Shown in pieces: positions 8,227-16,820 of a DNA stretch of 64,000 bases. A model generated the notes under the pieces. The model had not been told where the DNA came from. It did no database searches and was given only the letters and a program-made list of their open reading frames with translations. Position 1 is the stretch's first letter; each line of letters begins with the position of its first letter. A program made the position numbers and the translations under genes. This DNA is from CAWJLS01 sp963843755 (GTDB taxonomy: Bacteria > Acidobacteriota > Thermoanaerobaculia > Multivoradales > DATKCC01): NCBI GenBank assembly GCA_963843755.1, contig CAWJLS010000002.1, positions 124,001-188,000 of the forward strand. Reading direction: 5' to 3'.

Positions 8227-8805
8227 TCAGCGCTCCGCGAGCACCCGCTCGATCCGCCGGTCGGGGACGACCCACATCAGGGCGACGAAGACGTAGATCG
8301 CGACCGCGATCCAGGACGACACGAACGCCAGGACGACCGCGGCGAGATAGAGGATCGGCGAGAGCTTGCCCTTCCAGTCGCTGCCGATGGCTCGCTTGAG
8401 CAGCGAGCCCTCCCCCTGGGAGACGATGATCCGGAGCTGCAGGATCCGGTAGGCGACCCCTGCCATCAGCAGCACCAACCCGTAGGCGGCCGCGGGCCGG
8501 GGAGCGAAGTGGCTGCTGCCCATCCACGCGGTGGTCAGCGGGACGAGCGAGAGCCAGAACAGGAGGTGGAGGTTCGCCCACAGCATGGAGCCGGTCGCCC
8601 GGGAGCAGGAGTGCAGCATGTGGTGGTGGTTGTTCCAGTAGATCCCCAGGTAGACGAAGCTCAGGACGTAGCTCGAAAGCGCCGGCAGGAGGGGCCGGAG
8701 GGCGTCGAAGCTCGCCCCGTGCGGTGCCTCCATCTCGAGCACCATGATGGTGATGATGATGGCGAGCACGCCATCGAAGAAGGTCTCGAGTCGGTTCGTA
8801 CCCAT
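8227..8805 (-). CDS. TMEM175-family potassium channel-like membrane protein (DUF1211)
   Basis: The 192-residue protein starts MGTNRLETFFDGVLAIIITI, the first helix of bacterial TMEM175 channels, whose hallmark is RxxxFSD. Here the serine is replaced (FFD). Five further hydrophobic segments follow, giving six membrane helices, with the conserved YWNNHHHMLH loop after helix 3. Bacterial members are leaky potassium channels working as tetramers. The gene stands alone, 152 bp from napB and 142 bp from the surface-protein gene, so its regulation is probably separate. The substitution in the filter-helix motif is the only oddity. Confidence 0.8.
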   Translation of the reverse strand: MGTNRLETFFDGVLAIIITIMVLEMEAPHGASFDALRPLLPALSSYVLSFVYLGIYWNNHHHMLHSCSRATGSMLWANLHLLFWLSLVPLTTAWMGSSHFAPRPAAAYGLVLLMAGVAYRILQLRIIVSQGEGSLLKRAIGSDWKGKLSPILYLAAVVLAFVSSWIAVAIYVFVALMWVVPDRRIERVLAER

Positions 8806-8957
8806 TGCACCGCGCCCTCCTGATCCGCCGGATCGCCGGGGTCGTCGCCTCCGGCGAGGCCGTCACTGCATGGTGAAGCCCGTCGACGCCGGAAGCGAGT
8901 CTACCGGCAGTCGAGCCGCCGGCCCACCGGCCGACCGCCAGAGGTCCGGTCGCGGTG

Positions 8958-9425
8958 CTAGTTCATGCTGTTGTCCACCAGCGGCTTCGCGGCGGTAGGG
9001 GCGACGTGGCACTGGACGCAGTTGTAGCGCGCTCCGCTCACCGTCTCCCCGACCTTGTCGGGGGCGTTCCGCAGGTCGACGTAGTGGCTCTTCGGGATCG
9101 GCGTCGGCTCCCCCTCGACCTTCTCGTCCACCGCGTGGCAGTCGATGCAGGCGTTGCTCTCCCGGGTCAGCGGCAGGAACGAGGTCACCTCGTGGGGGAT
9201 GACGGGGGGCAGCCGCCGCAGCCGTGGCGGCAGCGGCGCCTCGCCGGGCTCGCTCTCGTTGTCCACCACCGGCGGCGGCACGGGGACCTCGAAGACGCTT
9301 CCGGGGTAGAGCGAGATCTGGTCGTCGGAGATCCCCTTCCGGGACTGGGCGTCGTCGCCGGCCGCGCGGTGGACGGTGACGAGGACGACCGGCAGGACGA
9401 TCAGAAGGGCGAGCAGTGTCTTCAT
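8958..9425 (-). CDS. napB: periplasmic nitrate reductase dihaem electron-transfer subunit NapB
   Basis: The 155-residue protein has a cleavable signal peptide (about 1-22), a proline-rich linker and two CxxCH haem sites: C93-C96-H97 and C136-C139-H140. The words ESNACIDCH and YNCVQCHVAPT..KPLVDN are diagnostic of NapB. It passes electrons to NapA in the periplasm. The ATG at 9425 follows a GGGAGAGACC stretch and lies 22 bp after napA, so it is the last gene of the porin-haoA-napD-napA-napB transcription unit. The protein ends at VDNSMN, the usual NapB end. Confidence 0.93.
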   Translation of the reverse strand: MKTLLALLIVLPVVLVTVHRAAGDDAQSRKGISDDQISLYPGSVFEVPVPPPVVDNESEPGEAPLPPRLRRLPPVIPHEVTSFLPLTRESNACIDCHAVDEKVEGEPTPIPKSHYVDLRNAPDKVGETVSGARYNCVQCHVAPTAAKPLVDNSMN

Positions 9426-9447
9426 GGGGCGCACGGTCTCTCCCTCC

Positions 9448-12195
9448 TCAAGCCTTGTAGACGCGCACGGCGCACTTCTTGAAGTCGATCTCCTTCGAGA
9501 TCGGGCAGGTGGCGTCGAGCGTGACCTTGTTGATGAAGACGCTTTCGTCGAACCAGGGCACGAAGACCATCCCGCGAGGCATCGCATCGCGACCCTCCGT
9601 CTCGACCCGCGCCTGGATCTTGCCGCGCCTCGATTCGATCCAGGCGAGGTCGTTGCGCGCCAGGCCCCGGGTCTGGGCGTCCTTCGGGTGGATGAAGAGC
9701 TGGGCGGTGGGCACGGCCGCGTTCAGCTCCGGCACGCGGCGGGTCATCGTCCCCGAGTGCCAGTGTTCGAGCACCCGCCCGGTCGAGAGCCACAGATCGT
9801 ACGACTCGTCCGGGCTCTCGGCGGGCGCGGCGTACGGCCGGAAGAAGATCTTCGCCCGACCCGGAAGCGGTTTCGCCTCGGTGTCGGTGACGCCGTCGAG
9901 GTCGCCCGTCGGCAGGGCCTTCGCCGCCGGGCCGTAGAAGTCGAAGCCGCTGCCCTTGGCGGCGTAGCGGTCGTAGGTCTCGTTGAAGCGCCAGCGGGTC
10001 TCCTGGTCGCCGTGGACCGGCCAGCGCAGGCCGCGCACGTCGTCGCGGTAGTAGATGTCGAACGCTGCCAGGTCGTGGCCGTGACCGCGGCCGAAGCTGG
10101 CGTACTCCTCGAACAGCGCTTTCTCGGGGAACCAGGTGATCCCGGCGGCCTCGACCGTCCCGTTGGGGTGCTTGCCGGCCACCGGGTCGGGCCAGGCGAG
10201 CTTCTTGGCCGCCGGCGTGGCGAAGAGGACGTCGTAGAGGGTCGAGTCGGGGCGGTAGCCGAGCTTGCCGGCCGCCGCCAGCACGTCGGGGAGCTCACCC
10301 TTCTCGAACCCCTCCGCCTCCAGGCCGGGAACCGGCTTGGCTCCCCACACCTCGCGCAGGGTGAACCGCTTCGAGAGCTCCATGATCTGCCACAGGTCGC
10401 TCCGCGCTTCGCCGGGCGGCGGGACCTGTTGGCGCCAGACCTGCGTCCGGCGCTCGGAGTTGCCGTAGGCGCCCCACTTCTCGAAGTGCATGGCGCTCGG
10501 CAGGATGAGGTCCGCGACCTTGGCCGACAGGGTCGGGTAGACGTCCGACACGACGATGAAGTTGTCCTGCTCGCGCGCCGCGTGGATCCAGTGGTTGGCG
10601 TTCGCCGTCGACTGGAAGGGGTTGGTGACCTGGACCCAGACCCAGCGGAGCGACCCGTCCTCCAAGTCGCGCATCAGCTTGGTGATGTGGCTGCCGACCT
10701 TGGGGTTGAGGGTCTTCTCGGGCAGGTGCCAGATCGCCTCCGCCCGCTGGCGGTGCTCCGGGTTTTCGACCACCAGGTCGGCCGGAAGGCGGTGGGCGAA
10801 GGTGCCGACCTCGCGGGCGGTGCCGCAGGCCGACGGCTGGCCGGTGAGTGAGAAGGCCCCCATGCCGGGCCGCGCCTGCTTGCCCATCAGCAGGTGGACC
10901 ATGTAGGCCTGCTCGTTGACCCAGGTGCCGCGGGTGTGCTGGTTGAACCCCATGGTCCAGAAGGAGACCACCTTGCGCTCGGGGTCGGCGTAGTAGTCGG
11001 CGAGCTGGCGGAGCTTCTTCTTGAAGTCGTCCAGGCTCTCGTCCGGATCGCCCTTGGCGAGCGCCGCCACGAAGTCGAGGGTGTAGGGGGCGAGCCCTCG
11101 CTTGAAGTCGTCGAAGGAGATGCGCCAGTGCTTGCCGGCGGCGCCGGTGTCGTTCTGTGCCACGCGCAGGTCGCCGTCGGGGTCCTTGCGCTGGGCGATC
11201 GCCTCCGCCCGGGTCAGGACCACCTCGCGCTCGCGGCGCTGGGTGTCCTTCTCCGCCGGCTCGGCGTACTGGTCGGTGGCGCGCATGCCGTAACCGATGT
11301 CGGTCGGGCCGGTGGCGAAGATGCAGTGCTCCTCGACGAACGTCCGGTCCCAGGTCTCCCGCTCGACGATCTCCCGGGCGATGTAGTTCCAGATCGCGAG
11401 ATCGGTCTGGGGCGTGATGACCAGCTCGAGGTCGGCCAGGTCGGACGTCCGGTTGTGGAAGGTGGTGAGGTTGACGATCCGGTAGTCGGGGTCGGCCAGG
11501 CGCTTGTCGCTCACCCGGGCCCAGAGCATGGGGTGCATCTCCGCCATGTTCGAGCCCCAGGTGACGACGGTATCGGTCTGCTCGATGTCGTCGTAGCACC
11601 CCGCCGGCTCGTCGATGCCGAAGGTCTGGATGAACCCCGCCACCGCCGAGGCCATGCAGTGGCGCGCGTTCGGGTCGATGTTGTTCGAGCGCCAGCCGGC
11701 CTTGACCAGCTTGACCGCGGCGTAGCCCTCCTGGATCGTGTACTGCCCCGATCCCATCACCCCCACGCCGGTGGGGCCGAGGGCCTTGTAGGCGCGCTTG
11801 AACTGGCGCTCCATCTCGTCGAACGCCCGCTCCCAGCTCACCTCGACGAAGTCGCCCCGCTTGTCGAACTCACCGTCCTTCATGCGCAGGAGCGGTCGGG
11901 TGAGCCGGTCGGCGCCGTAGTGGATGGCGGCGTTGGCGTACCCCTTCACGCACAGCAGCCCGCGGTTGACCGGGCTCGCCGGATCGCCCTTGACCGCCAC
12001 GACCCGCTCGCCCTTGGTGGCGACCAGCAGGCCGCAGCCGACGCCGCAGAACCGGCAGACGCCCTTGTCCCAGCGCCAGTCCGGGTCGTCCTTGGCGGGC
12101 GAGGCCCAGGCGGGCAGCGGCAGGCCGACGGCCGCGGCGGCCGCCGCCGCGACGCTCGCCTTGACGAATTCACGTCGCGATACGTGGTGACTCAT
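9448..12195 (-). CDS. napA: periplasmic nitrate reductase catalytic subunit NapA
   Basis: The 915-residue protein starts with a twin-arginine signal (SRREFVKAS). It has the [4Fe-4S] cluster set C47, C50, C54 and C82, and the molybdenum-ligating cysteine C180 in the NARHCMAS motif. NapA reduces nitrate to nitrite at a bis-MGD cofactor in the periplasm. ATG overlaps the napD stop by 4 bp, and napB follows. The protein is longer than typical NapA (roughly 750-830 residues); extra material lies in the middle, around residues 290-360 and 600-760. No NapC, NapG or NapH quinol-oxidising partner is encoded in this locus, so the electron donor must come from elsewhere or be the neighbouring octahaem protein's partner. 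Confidence 0.93.
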   Translation of the reverse strand: MSHHVSRREFVKASVAAAAAAAVGLPLPAWASPAKDDPDWRWDKGVCRFCGVGCGLLVATKGERVVAVKGDPASPVNRGLLCVKGYANAAIHYGADRLTRPLLRMKDGEFDKRGDFVEVSWERAFDEMERQFKRAYKALGPTGVGVMGSGQYTIQEGYAAVKLVKAGWRSNNIDPNARHCMASAVAGFIQTFGIDEPAGCYDDIEQTDTVVTWGSNMAEMHPMLWARVSDKRLADPDYRIVNLTTFHNRTSDLADLELVITPQTDLAIWNYIAREIVERETWDRTFVEEHCIFATGPTDIGYGMRATDQYAEPAEKDTQRREREVVLTRAEAIAQRKDPDGDLRVAQNDTGAAGKHWRISFDDFKRGLAPYTLDFVAALAKGDPDESLDDFKKKLRQLADYYADPERKVVSFWTMGFNQHTRGTWVNEQAYMVHLLMGKQARPGMGAFSLTGQPSACGTAREVGTFAHRLPADLVVENPEHRQRAEAIWHLPEKTLNPKVGSHITKLMRDLEDGSLRWVWVQVTNPFQSTANANHWIHAAREQDNFIVVSDVYPTLSAKVADLILPSAMHFEKWGAYGNSERRTQVWRQQVPPPGEARSDLWQIMELSKRFTLREVWGAKPVPGLEAEGFEKGELPDVLAAAGKLGYRPDSTLYDVLFATPAAKKLAWPDPVAGKHPNGTVEAAGITWFPEKALFEEYASFGRGHGHDLAAFDIYYRDDVRGLRWPVHGDQETRWRFNETYDRYAAKGSGFDFYGPAAKALPTGDLDGVTDTEAKPLPGRAKIFFRPYAAPAESPDESYDLWLSTGRVLEHWHSGTMTRRVPELNAAVPTAQLFIHPKDAQTRGLARNDLAWIESRRGKIQARVETEGRDAMPRGMVFVPWFDESVFINKVTLDATCPISKEIDFKKCAVRVYKA

Positions 12196-12488
12196 GCCCT
12201 CGCTCCTTCCCGGTCCGGATCGGCAGGCCCGATCTCGTCGATCTCCCCGCTCCTGTCGATGCGATGCTCGACCAGGGCCGCGGAGCGGACGGACGGCAGC
12301 GCCTGAATGCGCCGCAGCCCGTCCTGCTGCTCCTCGGCCGTCGCGGTCTCCTGGACGGCGATGATCCGGCCGCTGTCAGGGTAGAGAAAGTGGACCTCGA
12401 TGCCGTCGAGGCGCTCCAGCTCCGCCCGGCAGAGGTCGAGATCCGCCGGCCTCGCGAGGACGAGAATGCCCGAGTAGTGCTGGTCCAT
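12192..12488 (-). CDS. napD: NapD, chaperone for NapA maturation
   Basis: A 98-residue ferredoxin-fold-like protein beginning MDQHYSGILVLARP, with the NapD pattern of an early beta strand, LERLDGIEVHFLYPDSGRIIAVQET and a final helix/strand. NapD binds the Tat signal of NapA and holds it until cofactor insertion, which fits its position directly before napA with a 4-bp overlap. I chose ATG at 12488; an in-frame ATG 18 nt further upstream also has a purine-rich site, but it would add residues not seen in the family. The C-terminal tail is rich in charged residues and is not conserved. Confidence 0.85.
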   Translation of the reverse strand: MDQHYSGILVLARPADLDLCRAELERLDGIEVHFLYPDSGRIIAVQETATAEEQQDGLRRIQALPSVRSAALVEHRIDRSGEIDEIGPADPDREGARA

Positions 12489-12543
12489 CGTGTCCGCTCC
12501 CTTCATGCCCCTTCGCGCCCCTTCATGCCCCTTCAACTCAGGC

Positions 12544-14022
12544 TCAGTTGCCGTAGCGCTTCTTGAACTCCTCCTGAGCCTGCTTGCGCTTCGCCCGCTC
12601 CTCGTCGCTCATCTTGCCCGTAAACCAGGCGTGCTCCGGCTGCGCGAGGTGCTCGTCGATCGCCTGCTGGAGCTTCACCGCGGCCGCGGCACGACCGGCG
12701 TCGGGGGAGTCGAGGTTCTTCTCGGCGATCTCGCGGAGCTCAGGGATGAAGTCCGTGTACCAGTGCTTGGCGACCTCGTAGAGGCCGTGCCAGTGGGTGT
12801 AGTCGGGCGCCATCATCGACGCGCCGTGGCGTGCCACGCGGCCCTCGTGGTGCCAGATCTCCCACCAGGTCCATTCGACCGGCTCGTCGAACTGGGTCGG
12901 CGTCACCAGCCCGCCCTCGCTCAAGATCTTCATGAACTGGACCCCCGGCTTCGCGAACTTGCTGTCGTAGAGCTCGATCACGCCGTCGTACTGCTCGTAG
13001 AAGTTCTCGACGTAGGGCGTCGTGTGGCAGACGGTGCAGACCTGGACCATGTTGGCGCGCCGCTCCTGCCAGCCCACCGCCGCCATCTTCTCGAGGCCCA
13101 GCTTGGCGTCCGAGACCTCGGGGCGGATGGAGACCGGCGGGCGGTTGTTCCAACTGATCCGGAGGCCGACGTCGTGGGTCACCGGGACCAGCTTACCGTC
13201 CGCGGTGCGCACGGCCGACATGTGGCAGGTCGCGCAGGTCGGCGCCGCCGAGTAGTCCTCGCCCAGCACCCACTTGGGGCGGTCGAGCGCCATCTCGCTC
13301 TCGTGGGCGCGGTAGGCGATGCCGTGCTTCGACTCCTCGTAGATCTCCATCTGCGGGTGATCCGGCCCGAGGTGGCACTTGCCGCAGTTCTCGGGGCGCC
13401 GGGCCTGGGCCGCGGAGAAGGCGTGGCGCTGGTGGCAGGCCGTGCAGGCGCCGATCGAGCCGTCCGGGTTGACGCGGCCCATGCCGGTGTTCGGCCAGCC
13501 GGTCGCCGCCAGCGAACCGTCCTCGTTGACGTCGACCACCGTGCCGTGGCACTGCTGGCAGCCGCTCACCGCCAGGGCCGAGCCGCCGTGGAAGTTCGTG
13601 TCTCCCTCGACCACGTCCGCCAGGAAGTTGTCGAGCGAGCCGAGGATGAGGCCCGCCTTGGCATGGTGGCTCTCCTCGAACTCGGCGACCTCCTTGCCGT
13701 GGCAGCGCGAACAGTCCTTGGGCGAGACGATGATGCTGATCCGGTAGCCGTTGTGGTCGAAGGCGTCCGGATCGCCTTCGTCGGCGCGGTGGCACTCGTA
13801 GCAACCGACGTTGGCGCGGAAGTGCTTCGAGCCGCCCCACTCCTGGTAGATCGCCGGCGTCTGGTCGGCGTGGCAGTCGATGCACGCCTGGGTGGCCTCC
13901 GACATCTCCATCGGAGTGGACCTCTGCGATGTCTGTGCTGCCTGCGCTGCCTGCGCTGGGAAGGGCGCCGCGGCGACCAGCGCCGCGATTCCCAGGGCTC
14001 CAAACCATGTCGTCGTCTTCAT
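12544..14022 (-). CDS. octahaem cytochrome c of the hydroxylamine oxidoreductase (HAO) family
   Basis: The 492-residue exported protein (signal about 1-25) has eight CxxCH sites, at Cys 47, 74, 104, 155, 193, 213, 263 and 329. They are followed by a haem-free C-terminal helical region containing HHEGRVARHG and the DYTHWHG motif. Number, spacing and C-terminus match HAO-family octahaem cytochromes, which either oxidise hydroxylamine or, in the HAO-like enzymes of some anaerobes, reduce nitrite or hydroxylamine. Its position between a porin gene and napDAB suggests it handles the nitrite made by NapA. Whether Y408 in DYTHWHG is the cross-linking tyrosine of oxidising HAO cannot be settled by eye; this decides direction. 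No NrfH/c552-type partner is adjacent. Confidence 0.85.
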   Translation of the reverse strand: MKTTTWFGALGIAALVAAAPFPAQAAQAAQTSQRSTPMEMSEATQACIDCHADQTPAIYQEWGGSKHFRANVGCYECHRADEGDPDAFDHNGYRISIIVSPKDCSRCHGKEVAEFEESHHAKAGLILGSLDNFLADVVEGDTNFHGGSALAVSGCQQCHGTVVDVNEDGSLAATGWPNTGMGRVNPDGSIGACTACHQRHAFSAAQARRPENCGKCHLGPDHPQMEIYEESKHGIAYRAHESEMALDRPKWVLGEDYSAAPTCATCHMSAVRTADGKLVPVTHDVGLRISWNNRPPVSIRPEVSDAKLGLEKMAAVGWQERRANMVQVCTVCHTTPYVENFYEQYDGVIELYDSKFAKPGVQFMKILSEGGLVTPTQFDEPVEWTWWEIWHHEGRVARHGASMMAPDYTHWHGLYEVAKHWYTDFIPELREIAEKNLDSPDAGRAAAAVKLQQAIDEHLAQPEHAWFTGKMSDEERAKRKQAQEEFKKRYGN

Positions 14023-14040
14023 TGCTGTCTCCCAGATCGA

Positions 14041-15282
14041 CTAGATCGAGAAGCTCGTCCAGAGCATCCACTTGTCGGTATCGGTCCCGAGCTGGTCCGC
14101 GTCGTAGAGCGCCCCGGTCAGGCCGAAGGCCTGCCCCCACGACGCCTTGTAGAGCAGTTGCAGGTCGATCTCGCTGCCGTAGCTCAGGTCGCCGGTGGCG
14201 GAATCGAACTGGTGGTGGCTGAGGATCCAGCCGATGCCGGCGAGCTTGCCGCTCGCCCGGATCTCGAGGTCGGTGAGCCCCCGGGGCGGGGTGACGAGGA
14301 ACTTGTCGGCCCAGCCGTTGAACTTGTGGAGCGTCGCCAGCGGCGTGTTGAACTGACCCCTGTCGGGGCTGCCGTCGAGCACTTCGTAGCTCCCTTGGAT
14401 CCCCAGGCGCTCGGTGGAGTAGCCGAGCTTGACGAAGCCGTAGTCGGCGTCGATCCGCCCGGGGTTGTCCCCCGCGTCGCTCTGGTGCGCGAGCTCGAGC
14501 TCGTAGGCGAGCTTGCCGCGGGCGACCGGCCGGCCCCCGGTCCACTCCGCGCCGTAGGTCGCGCTCGAGAACCGCCGGCGCGACGGCGCGTCGTAGTCGA
14601 GCAGGTAGCCGTACATCGTGAGCCGCCCGGCGCCGCCGAGGTCGACCGCTACGTTGCCCAGATGACCGTTCAGGTCATCGGTGGAGCGGTTGATCTTGTG
14701 GACGGCGCTCAGGTAGCCGTAGAAGAGCTGGACGCGGTGGAGCGAGGTCGAACGGATGGTCACCGCGTCGAAGGACTGATGGTGCTGGCGCCAGCCGACG
14801 TTGCCGACGAACCGGTGGTCGCCCAGGGTGATCTCGTCGCGGCCGGCCTGGATGGCGAAGACCGGGCCCTGCCATTCGACGTTGGCCCGCAACAGCGCCG
14901 TGCCCGCCGGATCGGCGACCACCGGGCGGTCCGTGACGCCGTTGTTGCTCGCTCCCGCGCCGGCGTTGTTGTAGCGGTCCTCGCCGAGGACGCTGACGTT
15001 CTCGGCCTCGACCGCCAGGCGCAGGCCCTTCCACATCGCGCTCCGGTAGCCGACCACGGTGCGCAGGGTCGACGCGTCGGCGTCCTTGGCCCTCGTGGCG
15101 GGGGCGTCGTCGCTGACCTGTTCGAACCGGTAGCGCAGCTCGAGGACCGGCGCCCCCTGGCGGAGCGCGTCGATCAAGGTCGGGCCGGTCGGTGCCGCGC
15201 CGGGCTCGGCCGCGACCGCGGACGTCGCCGAGAAGCACGAGACGAGGAGGGCCATCGTGACCCCCCGTCGGATGTAGTTCAT
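14041..15282 (-). CDS. outer-membrane beta-barrel porin (alginate-export/AlgE-like)
   Basis: The 413-residue protein has a signal peptide ending AVAAEP. The mature part consists of alternating amphipathic strands, with barrel-like stretches such as VLELRYRFEQV, VVGYRSAMWKGLRLAVEAE and FAIQAGRDEITLGDHRFVGNVGW, and it ends with an aromatic-terminated strand (WMLWTSFSI). The GRDEITLGDxRFVGNVGWRQ block is typical of alginate-export-domain porins. It is the first gene of the hao-nap operon (19 bp before the octahaem gene), so it may let nitrate, nitrite or another small substrate cross the outer membrane; that role is inferred from position. ATG at 15282 follows GAGAGGAG. Confidence 0.75.
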   Translation of the reverse strand: MNYIRRGVTMALLVSCFSATSAVAAEPGAAPTGPTLIDALRQGAPVLELRYRFEQVSDDAPATRAKDADASTLRTVVGYRSAMWKGLRLAVEAENVSVLGEDRYNNAGAGASNNGVTDRPVVADPAGTALLRANVEWQGPVFAIQAGRDEITLGDHRFVGNVGWRQHHQSFDAVTIRSTSLHRVQLFYGYLSAVHKINRSTDDLNGHLGNVAVDLGGAGRLTMYGYLLDYDAPSRRRFSSATYGAEWTGGRPVARGKLAYELELAHQSDAGDNPGRIDADYGFVKLGYSTERLGIQGSYEVLDGSPDRGQFNTPLATLHKFNGWADKFLVTPPRGLTDLEIRASGKLAGIGWILSHHQFDSATGDLSYGSEIDLQLLYKASWGQAFGLTGALYDADQLGTDTDKWMLWTSFSI

Positions 15283-15315
15283 GGTGAATCTCCTCTCGAG
15301 TCGTCCCCGAAACCC

Positions 15316-15358
15316 ATCGTAGAGAGAGCGCGTCGAGATCCCTATGACGAGCGTCATA
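15316..15358 (-). promoter_or_regulatory. Crp/Fnr-type operator and promoter for the porin-hao-nap operon
   Basis: A perfect inverted repeat TATGAC-N4-GTCATA lies at 15343-15358. On the minus strand a TACGAT (-10-like) lies at 15316-15321. If transcription starts about 7 nt beyond it (around 15309), the repeat is centred at -41.5, the position of class II Crp/Fnr activators. The half-site TGAC/GTCA with a 4-bp spacer is the shape bound by Crp/Fnr-superfamily regulators of anaerobic or nitrosative respiration. Which regulator binds is unknown. The repeat is seen; the promoter geometry is inferred. It could also act on the divergent gene at 15400. Confidence 0.5.
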
Positions 15359-15399
15359 AGGCGAGCCCGCGGGCCGCCCGGCGGGTAAGATCGAGATCC

Positions 15400-16332
15400 A
15401 TGGACCAGCCGCCGCGGACCATGGTCCCCCGTCTCCTGCTGCTCTCCGCCGTCGTCCTCTGGGGCTGGACCTTCGTCGCCACGAAAATCTTGGTGGCGGA
15501 GATCGGGCCGCTTGAGATCCTGGCGCTCCGCCTGGCGATCGGCGTGCCGTTCCTGGGCTGCGTGCTGCTGGTCCGGCGCGTCCCCCTGCGCCTTCTGCGC
15601 TTTGGCCGCGCCGACTGGCTTCCCTTGCTCGTCGGGGGAGGCGTTTTCACGGCGCACTTCCTGGTGCAGATCGCGGGGATCGTCACCACGACCGCCAGCA
15701 ACACCGGCTGGATCATCTCGGTCTCGCCGCTGGCCCTGGCGGTCCTGTCGTTCCTCTTTCTGCGCGAACGAATCGGCTGGAACGTGGCCGCCGGGATCGC
15801 CGTCGCCAGCGCGGGCATCCTGCTGCTCGTCTCCCGCGGGCGGCTCGCCGACCTCGGATGGCTCCACCACACCGGCGACTGGCTGGTCCTCCTGTCGGCC
15901 CACACGTGGGCGATCTACACGGTCGTGACGCGCAACCTGGTCCGCCGGCGCCACCCGCTCGCCGTCACCTTCACCGTCCTGCTCATCACCACCGCCCTGA
16001 CGGCGATCCCCTTCGCGCTCTGGGGCGACCTCGCCGCCATCCGCGCCCTCTCGCCGCGCGGCATCGGGGCGCTGCTCTACCTCGGAATCGCCGGCATGGC
16101 CCTCGGCCAGTGGTTCTGGCAGGAAGGCGTCTCGCGGCTGGGCGCCGCCCGGGCCGGCCTCTACCTCTACCTGGAGCCGGTCGCCACCCTGGTCCTGGCC
16201 GTGCCGCTGCTGGGCGAGCCCTTCGGCCTCTTCGTCGCCCTCGGCGGGGGGCTGGTGCTGGCAGGGGTGGCGTTGGGGCAGAGGGAGCGGGCGGCAGCCG
16301 GTCGGGCAGCAGCAGGAAGCGGGCTGACCTGA
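15400..16332 (+). CDS. EamA/DMT-family transporter
   Basis: The 310-residue membrane protein has ten hydrophobic segments arranged as two five-helix EamA repeats. Family words include VLWGWTFVATKI at the start, ALRLAIGVPFL, SPLALAVLSFLFLRERIGWN in the first repeat, and YLYLEPVATLVLAVPLLGEP in the second. Members export amino acids, nucleotides or other metabolites with unknown specificity in most cases. It is divergent from the porin-hao-nap operon. The start at 15400 has only a weak ribosome site (GGGTAAGATCG). The tail is rich in Ala, Gly and Arg. Confidence 0.85.
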   Translation: MDQPPRTMVPRLLLLSAVVLWGWTFVATKILVAEIGPLEILALRLAIGVPFLGCVLLVRRVPLRLLRFGRADWLPLLVGGGVFTAHFLVQIAGIVTTTASNTGWIISVSPLALAVLSFLFLRERIGWNVAAGIAVASAGILLLVSRGRLADLGWLHHTGDWLVLLSAHTWAIYTVVTRNLVRRRHPLAVTFTVLLITTALTAIPFALWGDLAAIRALSPRGIGALLYLGIAGMALGQWFWQEGVSRLGAARAGLYLYLEPVATLVLAVPLLGEPFGLFVALGGGLVLAGVALGQRERAAAGRAAAGSGLT

Positions 16333-16341
16333 CAATCCTCC

Positions 16342-16369
16342 TTGGTGGCTTGTAGCACTTTGCTACACT
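16342..16369 (+). promoter_or_regulatory. promoter/operator of the antitoxin-zeta module
   Basis: A perfect inverted repeat TGTAGCA-CTT-TGCTACA occupies 16351-16367. It overlaps a plausible promoter, TTGGTG (16342-16347), 16 bp, TACACT (16364-16369), placed 38 bp before the antitoxin start. A dimeric antitoxin binding there would block polymerase, the usual autoregulation of such modules. The repeat is certain; the regulatory role is inferred. Confidence 0.5.
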
Positions 16370-16406
16370 CATCGTGAGGATCCAATCGACGAGGGAGGAT
16401 CGCACC

Positions 16407-16820
16407 ATGACGACCAAGACCAGCACGCCGGTTCGGATCGACACGGAGCTCTACGAGGAGGCTTCCAGTGCGGCCTCGGTGATGAGCCGTAGCACTGCTC
16501 AACAGGTTGCTCACTGGGCCCGGATCGGCCGGGAGCTCGAGGCGAGCGCCGGCGTGTCGATCGACGACGTGGCGCGAGTGCTCGCCGGGGAGCGCAGCTA
16601 CGACGCGCTCGGAACCGAAGAGCAGGCGGTGGTCCGCGCCTTCTGGGCCGAGAGGATGACCGGTCTCGCCCGTAGCCTGCGCCTCGACCGGCGCTTCGAA
16701 GAGGAAGGCCGTCCCTACGTCGAGCTCGACGACGCGGGGCGGGTGGTGCGGCGCGATCCGGCGAGCTCGGCGCCGGCGAGCGGGGACAGGGCCGCCCGGA
16801 CCGGCCGGGGAGCCGCCTAG
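16407..16820 (+). CDS. ParD-like antitoxin of a zeta-toxin module
   Basis: The 137-residue protein begins MTTKTSTPVRIDTELYEEA, a beta strand plus helix, then SRSTAQQVAHWARIGRELE, matching the ParD-like TA antitoxin family. The C-terminal part is long and acidic/Arg-rich (LDRRFEEEGRPYVELDDAGRVVR), probably the toxin-binding arm. ATG at 16407 lies 10 nt after GGGAGG; an upstream in-frame ATG at 16374 lacks a site. It overlaps the toxin start by one base (TAGTG). It should mask the zeta-like kinase and repress the promoter at 16342-16369. Confidence 0.75.
   Translation: MTTKTSTPVRIDTELYEEASSAASVMSRSTAQQVAHWARIGRELEASAGVSIDDVARVLAGERSYDALGTEEQAVVRAFWAERMTGLARSLRLDRRFEEEGRPYVELDDAGRVVRRDPASSAPASGDRAARTGRGAA

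Noticed and set aside
12490..16332. 1280-codon plus-strand frame across the nap/hao/porin genes
   Set aside because: Only its last 310 codons (from 15400) encode a recognisable transporter; the rest is antisense to genes with CxxCH and Fe-S motifs.
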